Assembly (NCBI GenBank): GCA_013151655.1
Contig: JAADHX010000366.1
Span: forward strand, 1 to 14,136
DNA length: 14,136 nucleotides
Direction: 5' to 3'
Origin: Actinomycetota bacterium
GTDB taxonomy: Bacteria; Actinomycetota; Acidimicrobiia; Acidimicrobiales; Poriferisodalaceae
The number at the start of each line of letters is the position of its first letter. The stretch's first letter is position 1. The notes under the pieces are model-generated. The model was not told the DNA's origin. It made no database searches and worked only from the letters and a program-made list of their open reading frames with translations. The translations under genes and the position numbers were made by a program. Of the stretch, positions 1 through 7,083 are shown in pieces.

Positions 1-784
1 GCCGGTGGGGTAGGGCACTGAAGGTGTGGTTCAACGCCGCGACCTGAACACAGCTGTATCCAGGGCCAACAATCAGACACAGCCCGGTACCGGCGTCGGC
101 TTGTTCGCTGGCGATGGCGTCGGTGGCGGCGTTGATGGCTGGCAGAATCCGGTTGGCGAAGTCGGAAGCGCCGACGAGGAGCGCACCGTTGAGTGCCGCG
201 GTGAGCTTGTCGATAACGATCGGATCGTCGGCGAACTGGGTTGCCAGTGGGCCGGATCGGCGCAGAATTTCGCGAGCCGTTCCAACCGGGTCGTCGCCGC
301 CTCCCGTGGCAAATAGAGCGGCGACGTCGCCAGCCACGAACCGAGACGCCGGCGGTGCTGGTGCTGTCACGGCCGGAGCGGGCGGCGCAGTAGTCGTGAC
401 AGCCGTCGTGCTTGCACTGGTCGGTTGGCTAGTCGACGGGGGAGTCGCCGCCTCGGTCGTAGAGGTCGCAGAATCGCCAACCTGGGGCACCATTTGAATC
501 GTCGTGGTTGTGTCCGCATCGCTCGTTGCCGCCGCGGCCGGAGGCAAGAGGCGTTCGCCGTTCGAACCCGCTCCTGTGCCTTCGCCGACCGGAGCCGGTA
601 CGAGTGGTGCGACACTCGTCGTCGAAACTGCAACGGCGGATGCTTGGCTGCCGGCGGGCGCGGTGGTTATAGCGCCAGATTCCGCCTCGCCTAAGCCGGC
701 AACTACAAATGCTGCGACGGCTCCGCCCGCCGCTAACAGCAGCAGGTATTGAAAGATTCTGCCAGCGTGGCGCGAAAGTCTCAC
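1..784 (-). CDS. Membrane-anchored protein with long Thr/Ser/Pro/Ala stalk (partial, C-terminus beyond window)
   Basis: I do not recognise the family. Reading from GTG at 784 gives 261 open codons with no stop before the left edge. Residues about 10-31 (IFQYLLLLAAGGAVAAFVVA) form one hydrophobic segment after a short basic N-terminus, which suggests an uncleaved signal anchor or signal peptide. Residues about 32-147 are low-complexity Ala/Thr/Ser/Pro with runs such as TTTT and TSASTTAVTTTAPP, typical of an extended extracytoplasmic stalk. From about residue 148 (RFVAGDVAALFATGGGDD) the composition becomes that of a folded helical domain, with two Cys near the edge (GLCLIVGPGYSC). GTG 784 is the most upstream usable start: going upstream in frame there is no ATG, GTG or TTG before a TGA at 838-836. 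The AAGAAGG before it touches the start codon, so the ribosome site is poor. It is divergent from a two-component system and may be its target (inference). Confidence is high that it codes, low for function. Confidence 0.72.
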   Translation of the reverse strand, partial: MRLSRHAGRIFQYLLLLAAGGAVAAFVVAGLGEAESGAITTAPAGSQASAVAVSTTSVAPLVPAPVGEGTGAGSNGERLLPPAAAATSDADTTTTIQMVPQVGDSATSTTEAATPPSTSQPTSASTTAVTTTAPPAPAVTAPAPPASRFVAGDVAALFATGGGDDPVGTAREILRRSGPLATQFADDPIVIDKLTAALNGALLVGASDFANRILPAINAATDAIASEQADAGTGLCLIVGPGYSCVQVAALNHTFSALPHR

Positions 785-833
785 CTTCTTTAGATCGGCG
801 TCGTCGGGTTGAGGTTTGAGCCAAGCCGGGTTA

Positions 834-849
834 CTTCACGGTCGCTTCA
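834..849 (+). promoter_or_regulatory. Tandem CTTCA repeats with 11-bp period, candidate response-regulator operator
   Basis: CTTCA occurs at 834-838 and again at 845-849. The start-to-start distance is 11 bp, and the surrounding 11-mers share 7 of 11 bases. OmpR/PhoB-family regulators typically bind direct repeats with an 11-bp period, and the actinobacterial PhoP box is built of such units around TTCA. The site lies in the 109-bp gap between the stalk-protein gene (minus) and the response-regulator gene (plus), so it could control both. Two short repeats can occur by chance, and this is a candidate only. Confidence 0.3.
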
Positions 850-893
850 TGTTGGAAGTGGCACCATCTAGACGTGCACTACGGGAGAACAGA

Positions 894-1562
894 GTGAGAT
901 TGCTAGTAGTCGAGGACGATCGCGCCCTTGGCGAGGTGGTCAGGCGCGGTTTGGTCGAAGATGGTCATGCGGTCGATCTAGTCGGAACGCTCGTCGACGC
1001 CGACGAGGCAGTGTTCGTCGACGACTACGACCTGATAGTCCTCGACCTTGGCCTCCCGGACGGCGACGGAGCCGAGTTTTGCCGGCGGCTGCGCTCGCTG
1101 GAGAACCACACGAAGGTGTTGATGCTCACGGCTAGGGACGCCTTGACCGACAAGGTCAGCGGGCTCGACGCTGGCGCTGATGACTACTTGACCAAGCCTT
1201 TCCAGTTCCCGGAGCTGTCGGCTCGGGTGCGGGCTCTGCTACGCCGGACCGACACCGCTGTGGCACCAGTTCTGGAAGTTGGCGACGTAACTCTAGATCC
1301 TGCCGCTCATACCGTTTGGCGTGGCGCGGTAGCTGTACCACTGACGCCCAAGGAGTTTTCGCTGCTACATCATCTGATGGTGCACCGCGGCCAGGTTGTC
1401 ACCCGCACGATTCTGCTCGAACACGTATGGGACGCTAACTACGATGGTTTGTCGAACGTGGTCGACGTTCACATCGCCAACCTTCGCCGTAAGTTGGAGT
1501 TGCCTGGCGCCGACGGTGCGATCGAGACAGTTCGCGGTGTCGGCTACAGGTTGAACGGATAG
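894..1562 (+). CDS. OmpR/PhoB-family response regulator
   Basis: This is a DNA-binding response regulator of 222 residues, the usual length for the family. The receiver domain (about 1-115) has the acidic pair D8-D9, the phospho-acceptor D51 in LIVLDLGLPDGDG, the switch Thr T79 (MLTARD) and the conserved K101 (LTKPF). The C-terminal winged-helix domain (about 125-222) carries the family signatures PLTPKEFSLL, VDVHIANLRRKL and ETVRGVGYRL. I chose GTG 894 because GGGAG at 883-887 lies 6 nt upstream and the protein then begins VRLLVVEDD, right at beta-1. An in-frame TTG at 816 would add 26 residues outside the domain. The next gene starts 3 bp after the stop and encodes the partner kinase. The regulated genes are unknown; the divergent stalk-protein gene is a likely candidate. 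Confidence 0.95.
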   Translation: MRLLVVEDDRALGEVVRRGLVEDGHAVDLVGTLVDADEAVFVDDYDLIVLDLGLPDGDGAEFCRRLRSLENHTKVLMLTARDALTDKVSGLDAGADDYLTKPFQFPELSARVRALLRRTDTAVAPVLEVGDVTLDPAAHTVWRGAVAVPLTPKEFSLLHHLMVHRGQVVTRTILLEHVWDANYDGLSNVVDVHIANLRRKLELPGADGAIETVRGVGYRLNG

Positions 1563-1565
1563 CCG

Positions 1566-2735
1566 ATGAACCTTAGATCGATCCGAATCCGTCTGACCCT
1601 CGTCTACGGAATTCTGTCTGCGGTTGCCATAGCCGGGTTGTCCTACTACGCCGACGATGCTGGCCGGAACAGTATTTACGCCAGCGCCGAACGCGAGGCC
1701 CTCGCCAACGCCCAAGAGGCGGCGCTCGACCGGTCAGGCGTCAACGCCTGGTTTGTGGCCATCAGCGACGAAGATGCCGGCTACGAAGAGGCCTTCGGCG
1801 AAACTTGGATCGAACCGCCGCTACAAACAATCACCCGCGAAGGGTTGTGGTACGACGATCAGTTCTCCGTTCATGTTCAGGACGAAAGATACCTAGGAGC
1901 AGTTGTCCCCCTAGATGAAGAAGCTGCGGCGGTGGCGTTCATCGAACTGACTTCGTTCGACGATGAGGCGAGCTCATTACGTCTACGGATCGTTCTCGCC
2001 GGAATCGGCGCAGTATTGGCCGTCGCTGTGGCTGGCTGGGTTGTGGCCGGGCGTTCGCTCCGCCCCACTCGTGTTGTCTTGGCCCAACAGCGAGACTTCA
2101 TCGCCGATGCCGCGCACGAACTCCGTACACCTCTGGCCGTGATTCAGGCCTCAGCTACGCAGTCGTTGGCGAGACCCCGCGAGGCCAACGATTACCGGAA
2201 CGCATTGGTCGAGATCGCAGGCGCCGCCGATCGAGCGTCGTCTGGCGTCAACGAACTCCTCGAGTTTGCGCGCCTCGAAGCGGGACAGGCCTTGCCTCGA
2301 CTATCGCCGTTGCGCCTCGACTTCTTAGTCGAGGAGGTGGCGGCGTCGGTACGGATCGACAGCACCGAGATTGTGGCCGATGTAGCCGAACAAGTTGTGA
2401 TCCAAGCCGACTACAACCTGTTGCGACAAGCAGCAATAACCATTGTGAACAACGCCGGTGCCAGGGCCGACAGAGTGTGGGTCGGAGCCAAGGTTGAAGG
2501 TCGACGGGGCGTGCTCATCGTGTCCGACGATGGTCCGGGCTTTACCGATGATGCCCTCGAACATCTCTTCGACCGGTTCCATCGAGGCGACCGCATGGGT
2601 TCGACCGGTCTGGGTATGGCCATCGCGCAAAAGATCGTTCAGGTGCACGGTGGCGAAATCGTTGCCGGCAACGGCGATTCGGGCGGCGCGGTCGTTCGAA
2701 TGGAGATACCGCTGGCCGCTGCCACTGACCGTTAG
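1566..2735 (+). CDS. Membrane sensor histidine kinase, HAMP-less
   Basis: This sensor kinase of 389 residues should phosphorylate the response regulator encoded 3 bp upstream. TM1 is about residues 10-28 and TM2 about 142-162. They enclose an acidic extracytoplasmic sensor region of about 110 residues (29-140) that I cannot assign to a known ligand-binding fold. The HisKA domain has the H-box DAAHELRTPL with phospho-acceptor H184. The ATPase domain has an N-box (N295-N296), a G1 box (SDDGPGF, D321-D322), an F box (LFDRFHRGDR) and a G2 box (GSTGLGMAI, 345-353). Only about 11 residues lie between TM2 and the H-box helix, so there is no room for a normal HAMP domain of about 50 residues; CiaH-like kinases have a similar layout. 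The start at ATG 1566 has no clear ribosome site, consistent with coupling to the regulator gene. Confidence 0.95.
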   Translation: MNLRSIRIRLTLVYGILSAVAIAGLSYYADDAGRNSIYASAEREALANAQEAALDRSGVNAWFVAISDEDAGYEEAFGETWIEPPLQTITREGLWYDDQFSVHVQDERYLGAVVPLDEEAAAVAFIELTSFDDEASSLRLRIVLAGIGAVLAVAVAGWVVAGRSLRPTRVVLAQQRDFIADAAHELRTPLAVIQASATQSLARPREANDYRNALVEIAGAADRASSGVNELLEFARLEAGQALPRLSPLRLDFLVEEVAASVRIDSTEIVADVAEQVVIQADYNLLRQAAITIVNNAGARADRVWVGAKVEGRRGVLIVSDDGPGFTDDALEHLFDRFHRGDRMGSTGLGMAIAQKIVQVHGGEIVAGNGDSGGAVVRMEIPLAAATDR

Positions 2736-2795
2736 GGCACCTCGACCTCGGTGTTGGCCCGACTGCTGTCACGGCTCGGGCCTGTGTGTGGAAAA

Positions 2796-3308
2796 ATGAG
2801 GATTGTGGAACCTGCCGCCGGCCGCCTGTTACTTGCCACACCGCTTCTACGCGAAGCGGTGTTCGACCGTGCCGTGATCTTGCTGCTCGACCACGGCTCC
2901 GAGGGTTCGGCTGGGGTGGTGCTGAATCGACCGCTCGAGATTCAAGCCACCGAGATTGGCTTGGAATCGCTCGGCGAAGTGGCGTCACCTGCGGTGCTGT
3001 TCGAGGGCGGACCTGTCGAAACCATGGGCTTGGTTGGCGTAACAACCGATGAAGATGGCCGGGTCGTACCCCGAGATCTGGACTCGACGGAATCGAGATC
3101 ACCGGTGCGCGTGTATCTCGGCTACTCGGGATGGTCGGCAGGCCAACTAGCCGAGGAGCTCGAAGAAGGCGCCTGGTGGGTTGTCGACTGTGGGCCAGAC
3201 GACGCCTTCACCGCCGAACCACTCGACCTGTGGTTCGAAGTGGTTGGTCGTTTCGAAGATCGTCGATCGTGGTTGAAGTTGATGCCGAGCGATCCGGCTG
3301 ACAACTGA
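2796..3308 (+). CDS. YqgE/AlgH family protein
   Basis: This 170-residue protein matches the YqgE/AlgH (DUF179) family in length and motifs. It has an early hydrophobic strand (GRLLLATPLL), then DRAVILLLDH, SAGVVLNRPL, the FEGGPVE motif, and the family hallmark RVYLGYSGWSAGQLAEEL followed by WWVVDC and DLW near the C-terminus. The biochemical function of the family is not established; the AlgH name comes from a reported link to alginate regulation in Pseudomonas. ATG 2796 puts the conserved domain at the N-terminus, as is usual. A GTG at 2751 in the same frame would add 15 residues and has no ribosome site; TGGAAAA just before ATG 2796 is a weak one. It starts 60 bp after the sensor-kinase stop and 12 bp before the acetyltransferase gene, so it may be co-transcribed with either. 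Confidence 0.92.
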   Translation: MRIVEPAAGRLLLATPLLREAVFDRAVILLLDHGSEGSAGVVLNRPLEIQATEIGLESLGEVASPAVLFEGGPVETMGLVGVTTDEDGRVVPRDLDSTESRSPVRVYLGYSGWSAGQLAEELEEGAWWVVDCGPDDAFTAEPLDLWFEVVGRFEDRRSWLKLMPSDPADN

Positions 3309-3320
3309 GATGCTGACGAC

Positions 3321-3854
3321 ATGAGACGCTGGCGACACAAGGGCCGGGCGATAGCTGCCTCGAAGCGCATTGAGTTGACGGCGCCGGCCTCAGCCGATGC
3401 TGATGCGCTCGTCGCCGCAGTTCGGTCGAGCGCGGATCTTCTCCACCCTTGGGTGTACGCGCCAGCCTCGGCGGTTGCCGCGATTGCTTGGATCGAAAGA
3501 GTGAAGCTCGCTGACACAGAGGCTCACCTCGCATGGGTAGACGAGACCTTGGTTGCTGTTGTGAACATCAACAACCTCACCCGCGGCGGCTTCCAGTCTG
3601 GCGCGCTCGGCTACTACGGCTTCTCGGCGACGGCAGGCCATGGTTACGTCCGTGAGGCAGTGTCGCTGGTTGTCGCAAGAGGGTTCGGCGAACTTGAGCT
3701 ACATCGCCTCGAAGCGAACATTCAGCCTGGCAACGATCGTTCTCGAAAGCTGGCCCAAGCCCTCGGCTTCAGACTCGAGGGTTTCTCGCCGAAGTTCCTT
3801 CGTATCGACGGTCAATGGCGGGATCACGAACGCTGGGCAATGGTGCGCCAATAA
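3321..3854 (+). CDS. GNAT acetyltransferase, RimJ/RimL type
   Basis: This is a 177-residue N-acetyltransferase that would transfer acetyl from acetyl-CoA to an amine, possibly a protein N-terminus as RimJ and RimL do; the substrate is not predictable. After beta-strand residues in AHLAWVDETLVAVVNI, motif A contains the acetyl-CoA loop AGHGYVREAVSL (G106-H107-G108). It is followed by the RimJ-like block LHRLEANIQPGNDRSRKLAQ, then ALGFRLEGFSP and the C-terminal WRDHERWAM that is characteristic of this subfamily. The first 20 residues are basic (MRRWRHKGRAIAASKR) and lie outside the fold. The start ATG 3321 is 12 bp after the yqgE stop, with only a weak GAGAT upstream, so coupling to yqgE is plausible. 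There is no direct contextual link to the amino-acid genes that follow. Confidence 0.9.
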   Translation: MRRWRHKGRAIAASKRIELTAPASADADALVAAVRSSADLLHPWVYAPASAVAAIAWIERVKLADTEAHLAWVDETLVAVVNINNLTRGGFQSGALGYYGFSATAGHGYVREAVSLVVARGFGELELHRLEANIQPGNDRSRKLAQALGFRLEGFSPKFLRIDGQWRDHERWAMVRQ

Positions 3855-3883
3855 TTCCGCTTCTAGGGCGAGGCGTCCGACGG

Positions 3884-3889
3884 TAGATT
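3884..3889 (+). promoter_or_regulatory. Candidate leaderless -10 box TAGATT
   Basis: TAGATT fits the actinobacterial TAnnnT -10 pattern. If transcription starts at A3896, the first base of an ATG, the box occupies exactly -12 to -7, the spacing expected of a leaderless promoter. No convincing -35 is visible 17-18 bp upstream (TTCTAG region), which is common at such promoters. The ATG it serves opens a 10-codon ORF that leads into the aminotransferase gene, rather than the aminotransferase itself. Confidence 0.42.
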
Positions 3890-3895
3890 GGGCGG

Positions 3896-3928
3896 ATGCG
3901 AATTCGTTCTGGATCGGCCCGCACATGA
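3896..3928 (+). CDS. Possible 10-residue upstream ORF overlapping the aminotransferase start
   Basis: ATG 3896 begins a ten-codon frame, MRIRSGSART, that ends with TGA at 3926-3928. This stop overlaps the aminotransferase start ATG 3925 as ATGA. The TAGATT box sits exactly at the leaderless distance from this ATG, and no Shine-Dalgarno sequence precedes ATG 3925, so ribosomes could load on the mini-ORF and reinitiate on the main gene. Three Arg and two Ser codons are present, too few for a confident attenuation argument. This may be chance; ribosome profiling or transcription-start mapping would settle it. Confidence 0.32.
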   Translation: MRIRSGSART

Positions 3929-5154
3929 GCACTGTGTCCAACAGTGCGACAAACACTGCGACAAGTCCTGTTTCGAAGCTGGTGGCCGCAGTCTTGCCGT
4001 CGGCTACGTTGGCCGTCGATGCCAAAGCCAAGGCTCTCAAAGCCGCCGGCGAACCTGTAATCGGGTTCGGAGCCGGAGAGCCCGACTTCCCGACTCCCGA
4101 CCACATCGTCGATGCCGCCGTTGAAGCATGTCGCAATCCGGCCAATCACCGCTATTCGCCAGCTGGCGGGCTTCCTGACTTGAAGGAAGCCATCGCGGTC
4201 AAAACTCGCCGGGACTCCGGATATGAGGTCGATGCTTCCCAGGTGCTGGTCACCAACGGGGGCAAACACGCAGTGTTCAACACCTTCCTGGCACTCATCG
4301 ACCCCGGCGATGAGGTGCTACTTCTGGCCCCTTTCTGGACCACATACCCGGAGTCGATCCGGCTTGCACGGGGCGTGCCAATCACGTTAGCCACGACCGC
4401 CGCGTCGAGCTTCAAGGTAACCGTCGATGACCTCGAAGCAGCCCGCACCGAGGCCACGAAGGCGTTGTTGTTTGTGTCGCCATCGAACCCGACTGGTTCG
4501 GTGTACAACCGAGACGAAATCGAGGCCATCGGCAACTGGGCTGCGAAACATCGAATCTGGGTTATCACCGACGAAATCTACGAACATCTTGTGTACGACG
4601 GGACCGAACATCATTCGATGCCCGTTGTTGTTCCCGAAATTCGCGACCGTTGCATCGTTCTCAACGGAGTGGCCAAGACCTACGCGATGACAGGCTGGCG
4701 CGTTGGCTGGATGATTGCGCCGCCGGCCATAACTAAGGCGGCAACGAACCTTCAGTCGCATTCGACCAGCAACGTCGCCAACGTCTCACAGCGCGCCGCG
4801 CTTGCAGCTGTTGCTGGGCCACTTGATGCCGTTGCCGACATGCGTCTGGCCTTCGACCGGCGCCGCCGCACGATCCACTCGATGCTCAACGAAATCGATG
4901 GCGTTGAGTGCCCAGAACCCAAGGGCGCGTTCTACGCTTTTCCTTCGTTCGAAGGTCTGTTGGGGCGCGAGCTTGCAGGTCGAACCATGACGAGCACACT
5001 CGATATCGCCGACGTGATTCTTGATGAAGTCAAGGTCGCATTCGTTCCCGGCGAGGCCTTCGGGGCTCCTGGCTACGCCCGGTTCTCGTTTGCTCTTGGC
5101 GACGATGACCTTAAAGAGGGAATCTCCCGCATCGCTTCGTTTCTGGCGCGCTGA
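3925..5154 (+). CDS. PLP-dependent aminotransferase, class I (aspartate aminotransferase Ib type)
   Basis: This is a 409-residue fold-type I aminotransferase of the AspC Ib subgroup, a cytoplasmic enzyme that moves an amino group between aspartate (or a similar donor) and a 2-oxo acid. The N-terminal signatures are PSATLAVDAKAKALKAAG and GFGAGEPDFPTPDHI. PLP contacts are N188 (SPSNPTG), D216 and Y219 (ITDEIYEHLVYDG), and the Schiff-base lysine K251 (NGVAKTYAMTGWRVGW). R386 (GYARFSFAL) should bind the substrate alpha-carboxylate. ATG 3925 starts the protein shortly before the conserved region. The same frame is open back to 3640, but that part lies over the acetyltransferase gene and shows no family similarity. 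The stop is followed after 1 bp by serA, so the two are almost certainly co-transcribed. It could therefore act on 3-phosphohydroxypyruvate or a related keto acid instead of, or as well as, oxaloacetate; this is inference from context. Confidence 0.94.
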   Translation: MSTVSNSATNTATSPVSKLVAAVLPSATLAVDAKAKALKAAGEPVIGFGAGEPDFPTPDHIVDAAVEACRNPANHRYSPAGGLPDLKEAIAVKTRRDSGYEVDASQVLVTNGGKHAVFNTFLALIDPGDEVLLLAPFWTTYPESIRLARGVPITLATTAASSFKVTVDDLEAARTEATKALLFVSPSNPTGSVYNRDEIEAIGNWAAKHRIWVITDEIYEHLVYDGTEHHSMPVVVPEIRDRCIVLNGVAKTYAMTGWRVGWMIAPPAITKAATNLQSHSTSNVANVSQRAALAAVAGPLDAVADMRLAFDRRRRTIHSMLNEIDGVECPEPKGAFYAFPSFEGLLGRELAGRTMTSTLDIADVILDEVKVAFVPGEAFGAPGYARFSFALGDDDLKEGISRIASFLAR

Positions 5155-5155
5155 C

Positions 5156-6721
5156 ATGGCCAAGGTTCTAATTGCCGAAGCGTTGGCTCCCAGCTGCGTC
5201 GATGTGCTACAGGCGGCGGGTCACACGATCATCACTCGGGTTGGTCTCGAACCCGCGGAGTTACTCGAAGCGGTGGCCGACGTCGATGCCTTGATCATTC
5301 GATCAGCAACCCAAGTCACCGACGAGGTGCTGGCTGCCGGAGGCAGTCTGGTTGTCGTCGGCCGAGCCGGAATTGGCCTCGACAATGTCGACGTCGAGGC
5401 TGCCACCACACGAGGCGTGTTGGTTGCCAACGCACCACTATCGAACGTCGTTTCTGCCGCAGAGCAAGCCATCACGCTCATGCTTGCCTCGGCCCGTAAC
5501 GTCGCCCAGGCTCACGGAGCCCTCGTTGAGGGCCGTTGGGAACGCAGCCGCTGGACTGGTGTCGAGCTGTTTCACAAGACCATCGGCCTTGTCGGGTTAG
5601 GTCGAGTGGGTCGGCTGGTCGCAACCCGACTGAGCGCGTTCGATACTCGCTTGGTGGCCTACGACCCATATGTGTCTGTTGAGAACGCGGCCGAGATCGG
5701 CGTCGAACTGTTGGAGCTCGACGAACTTATGAGCACGGCCGATTTCGTGACAGTTCACCTGCCCAAGACACCAGAGACAACCGGTCTTATTGGTGCCGAC
5801 CAGCTGCGGTTGGCTAAGCCGACGATGCGCATCGTCAACACTGCCAGAGGCGGAATTGTCGACGAGGTCGCGTTGTATGAGGCATTGGTGAGTCAACAGA
5901 TCGCGGGTGCGGGCCTCGACGTATTCGACGAAGAACCATGCACAGACTCGCCCCTGTTCGGACTCGACAACGTGGTGGTCACCCCACACCTTGGGGCAAG
6001 CACCGCAGAGGCTCAGGACCGAGCGGGCGAGACGATCGCCGAACAAGTGAACCTCGCCCTTGCCGGCGAGTTCGTTCCTTTCGCGGTCAACGTGGCCGCA
6101 TCGGCTGGGTCAGATGAGATGATGCCATTTCTTCGGCTGGCAGAGCGTCTCGGCGCATTTATTGCGAAGCTCTCGACCCCCATGTCGGCAACTCTCGAGA
6201 TTTCGCTAGTCGGCGATCTTGCCGGCGCCGACACTCGAGTCGCCGAACTGACTGTGGTGAAGGGATTTCTGGGTGAGTGGCACGACGGCAAGGTCACCTT
6301 CGTTAACGCGCCATCGTTAGCCGATGCCGCCGGGCTCGAAATCACGGTGGTCAACGACACGGCGACACGCCAGTACCGCAACCTCATCGGCGTGCGTACC
6401 GATCACCACTCGCTAGCTGGCACACTCGTTGGGCTCCACAACGAGCCTCGCATCGTGATGCTCGATAACCACGTAGTCGAGGTGCCTGCCGCTGATCACG
6501 TCTTGGTGATCCGCAATGAGGACCGCCCCGGGCGAATGGGTCAGGTCGGTCGACATCTCGGCGATGCCAAGATCAACGTGTCGTATATGGGCCTCGGCCG
6601 TGCCGTCGACGAGTCTGGAGCCCTAATGGTGCTAGTTCTCGATGAGGCACCATCGGCTGCTGTCCTTGATGGTCTTCGTTCGGTGCAAGGTCTGCTGAGC
6701 GTCGAACTGGTGTCGTTCTAG
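5156..6721 (+). CDS. serA: D-3-phosphoglycerate dehydrogenase
   Basis: SerA oxidises 3-phosphoglycerate to 3-phosphohydroxypyruvate with NAD+, the first step of serine synthesis. The 521 residues match the long type I form known from Mycobacterium (about 528). The substrate and nucleotide-binding domains (about 1-310) contain GRAGIGLDNVDV, the Rossmann loop GLGRVG (147-152), and the catalytic set R231 (NTARGGIVDE), E260 (LDVFDEEP) and H278 (TPHLGAST). A middle domain (about 320-445) corresponds to the allosteric substrate-binding domain of long SerA proteins. A C-terminal ACT domain (about 450-521, VLVIRNEDRPGRMGQVGRHL) is the usual site of serine feedback inhibition. ATG 5156 follows the aminotransferase stop by 1 bp and gives the expected MAKVLIAE start; an in-frame upstream extension to 5021 lies inside the aminotransferase gene. 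The 3' end converges on a minus-strand gene 11 bp away, with no visible terminator. Confidence 0.97.
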   Translation: MAKVLIAEALAPSCVDVLQAAGHTIITRVGLEPAELLEAVADVDALIIRSATQVTDEVLAAGGSLVVVGRAGIGLDNVDVEAATTRGVLVANAPLSNVVSAAEQAITLMLASARNVAQAHGALVEGRWERSRWTGVELFHKTIGLVGLGRVGRLVATRLSAFDTRLVAYDPYVSVENAAEIGVELLELDELMSTADFVTVHLPKTPETTGLIGADQLRLAKPTMRIVNTARGGIVDEVALYEALVSQQIAGAGLDVFDEEPCTDSPLFGLDNVVVTPHLGASTAEAQDRAGETIAEQVNLALAGEFVPFAVNVAASAGSDEMMPFLRLAERLGAFIAKLSTPMSATLEISLVGDLAGADTRVAELTVVKGFLGEWHDGKVTFVNAPSLADAAGLEITVVNDTATRQYRNLIGVRTDHHSLAGTLVGLHNEPRIVMLDNHVVEVPAADHVLVIRNEDRPGRMGQVGRHLGDAKINVSYMGLGRAVDESGALMVLVLDEAPSAAVLDGLRSVQGLLSVELVSF

Positions 6722-6732
6722 GTCGGAGAACG

Positions 6733-7077
6733 TCAGACCTTTGAAGCGCGGAAACCATCAGCGCTGGCTGTGTCGGCCGACAGGTAACACCGGTCGGCGT
6801 TTGTGCGTTCGTAGTTGCGCTGGCCAAGGATGTGAAAGATGCCGCTCGACAATTTGACCTTGACCGGATGTGACGATGCGCAGTCGCCAGCCGCGTCGGG
6901 CTCGATCCATGACTTCGCTTCCTGGTCGACGTTGGCGCGAGGCGCCGCAGCGTCGGTGGTCTCGGTCCATGCTGGCCAACTGGGAGCATCGGGTGGAGGC
7001 TGGTTGCGGTTGTGTACCAGGCGAGCAATCAGCCCCGCGACTAATGCTGCCAAAATCAGTTGCACAATCTTCGCCAT
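6733..7077 (-). CDS. Small membrane-anchored protein with C-terminal Cys-containing 'sunset'-like domain
   Basis: This 114-residue protein has one N-terminal transmembrane helix (about residues 4-21, IVQLILAALVAGLIARLV), a Pro/Ala-rich linker, and a C-terminal domain of about 58 residues. The domain's pattern, DCASSHPVKVKLSSGIFH, then YERTNADRCYLS and DGFRASK, resembles the short HPIKG...IYH.PG...Y..T..E.CF domain found at the ends of many actinobacterial proteins, which I believe is called the sunset domain. Its function is unknown to me. The two Cys and the His are conserved-looking and could bind a metal. ATG 7077 has a TAGGTT box exactly at leaderless spacing and no Shine-Dalgarno sequence. 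It is divergent from the GH26-like gene with a 36-bp gap, and convergent with serA with an 11-bp gap. The domain assignment is from memory. Confidence 0.85.
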   Translation of the reverse strand: MAKIVQLILAALVAGLIARLVHNRNQPPPDAPSWPAWTETTDAAAPRANVDQEAKSWIEPDAAGDCASSHPVKVKLSSGIFHILGQRNYERTNADRCYLSADTASADGFRASKV

Positions 7078-7083
7078 GGCCCG

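Noticed and set aside
429..824. 131-codon minus-strand ORF at the left end
   Set aside because: It is Arg-rich out-of-frame translation. The frame from GTG 784 gives a signal anchor, stalk and folded domain instead.
816..893. TTG start giving a 26-residue extension of the response regulator
   Set aside because: It has no ribosome site and lies outside the receiver fold; GTG 894 has GGGAG at 6 nt.
3640..3924. Upstream extension of the aminotransferase frame by 95 codons
   Set aside because: It overlaps the acetyltransferase gene, is unlike any aminotransferase, and ATG 3925 gives the normal family length.
5021..5155. Upstream extension of serA by 45 codons
   Set aside because: It lies inside the aminotransferase coding region, and MAKVLIAE at 5156 is the typical SerA N-terminus.
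6722..6732. Terminator between convergent serA and the small membrane-protein gene
   Set aside because: The gap is 11 bp with no hairpin or T-run that I can see.
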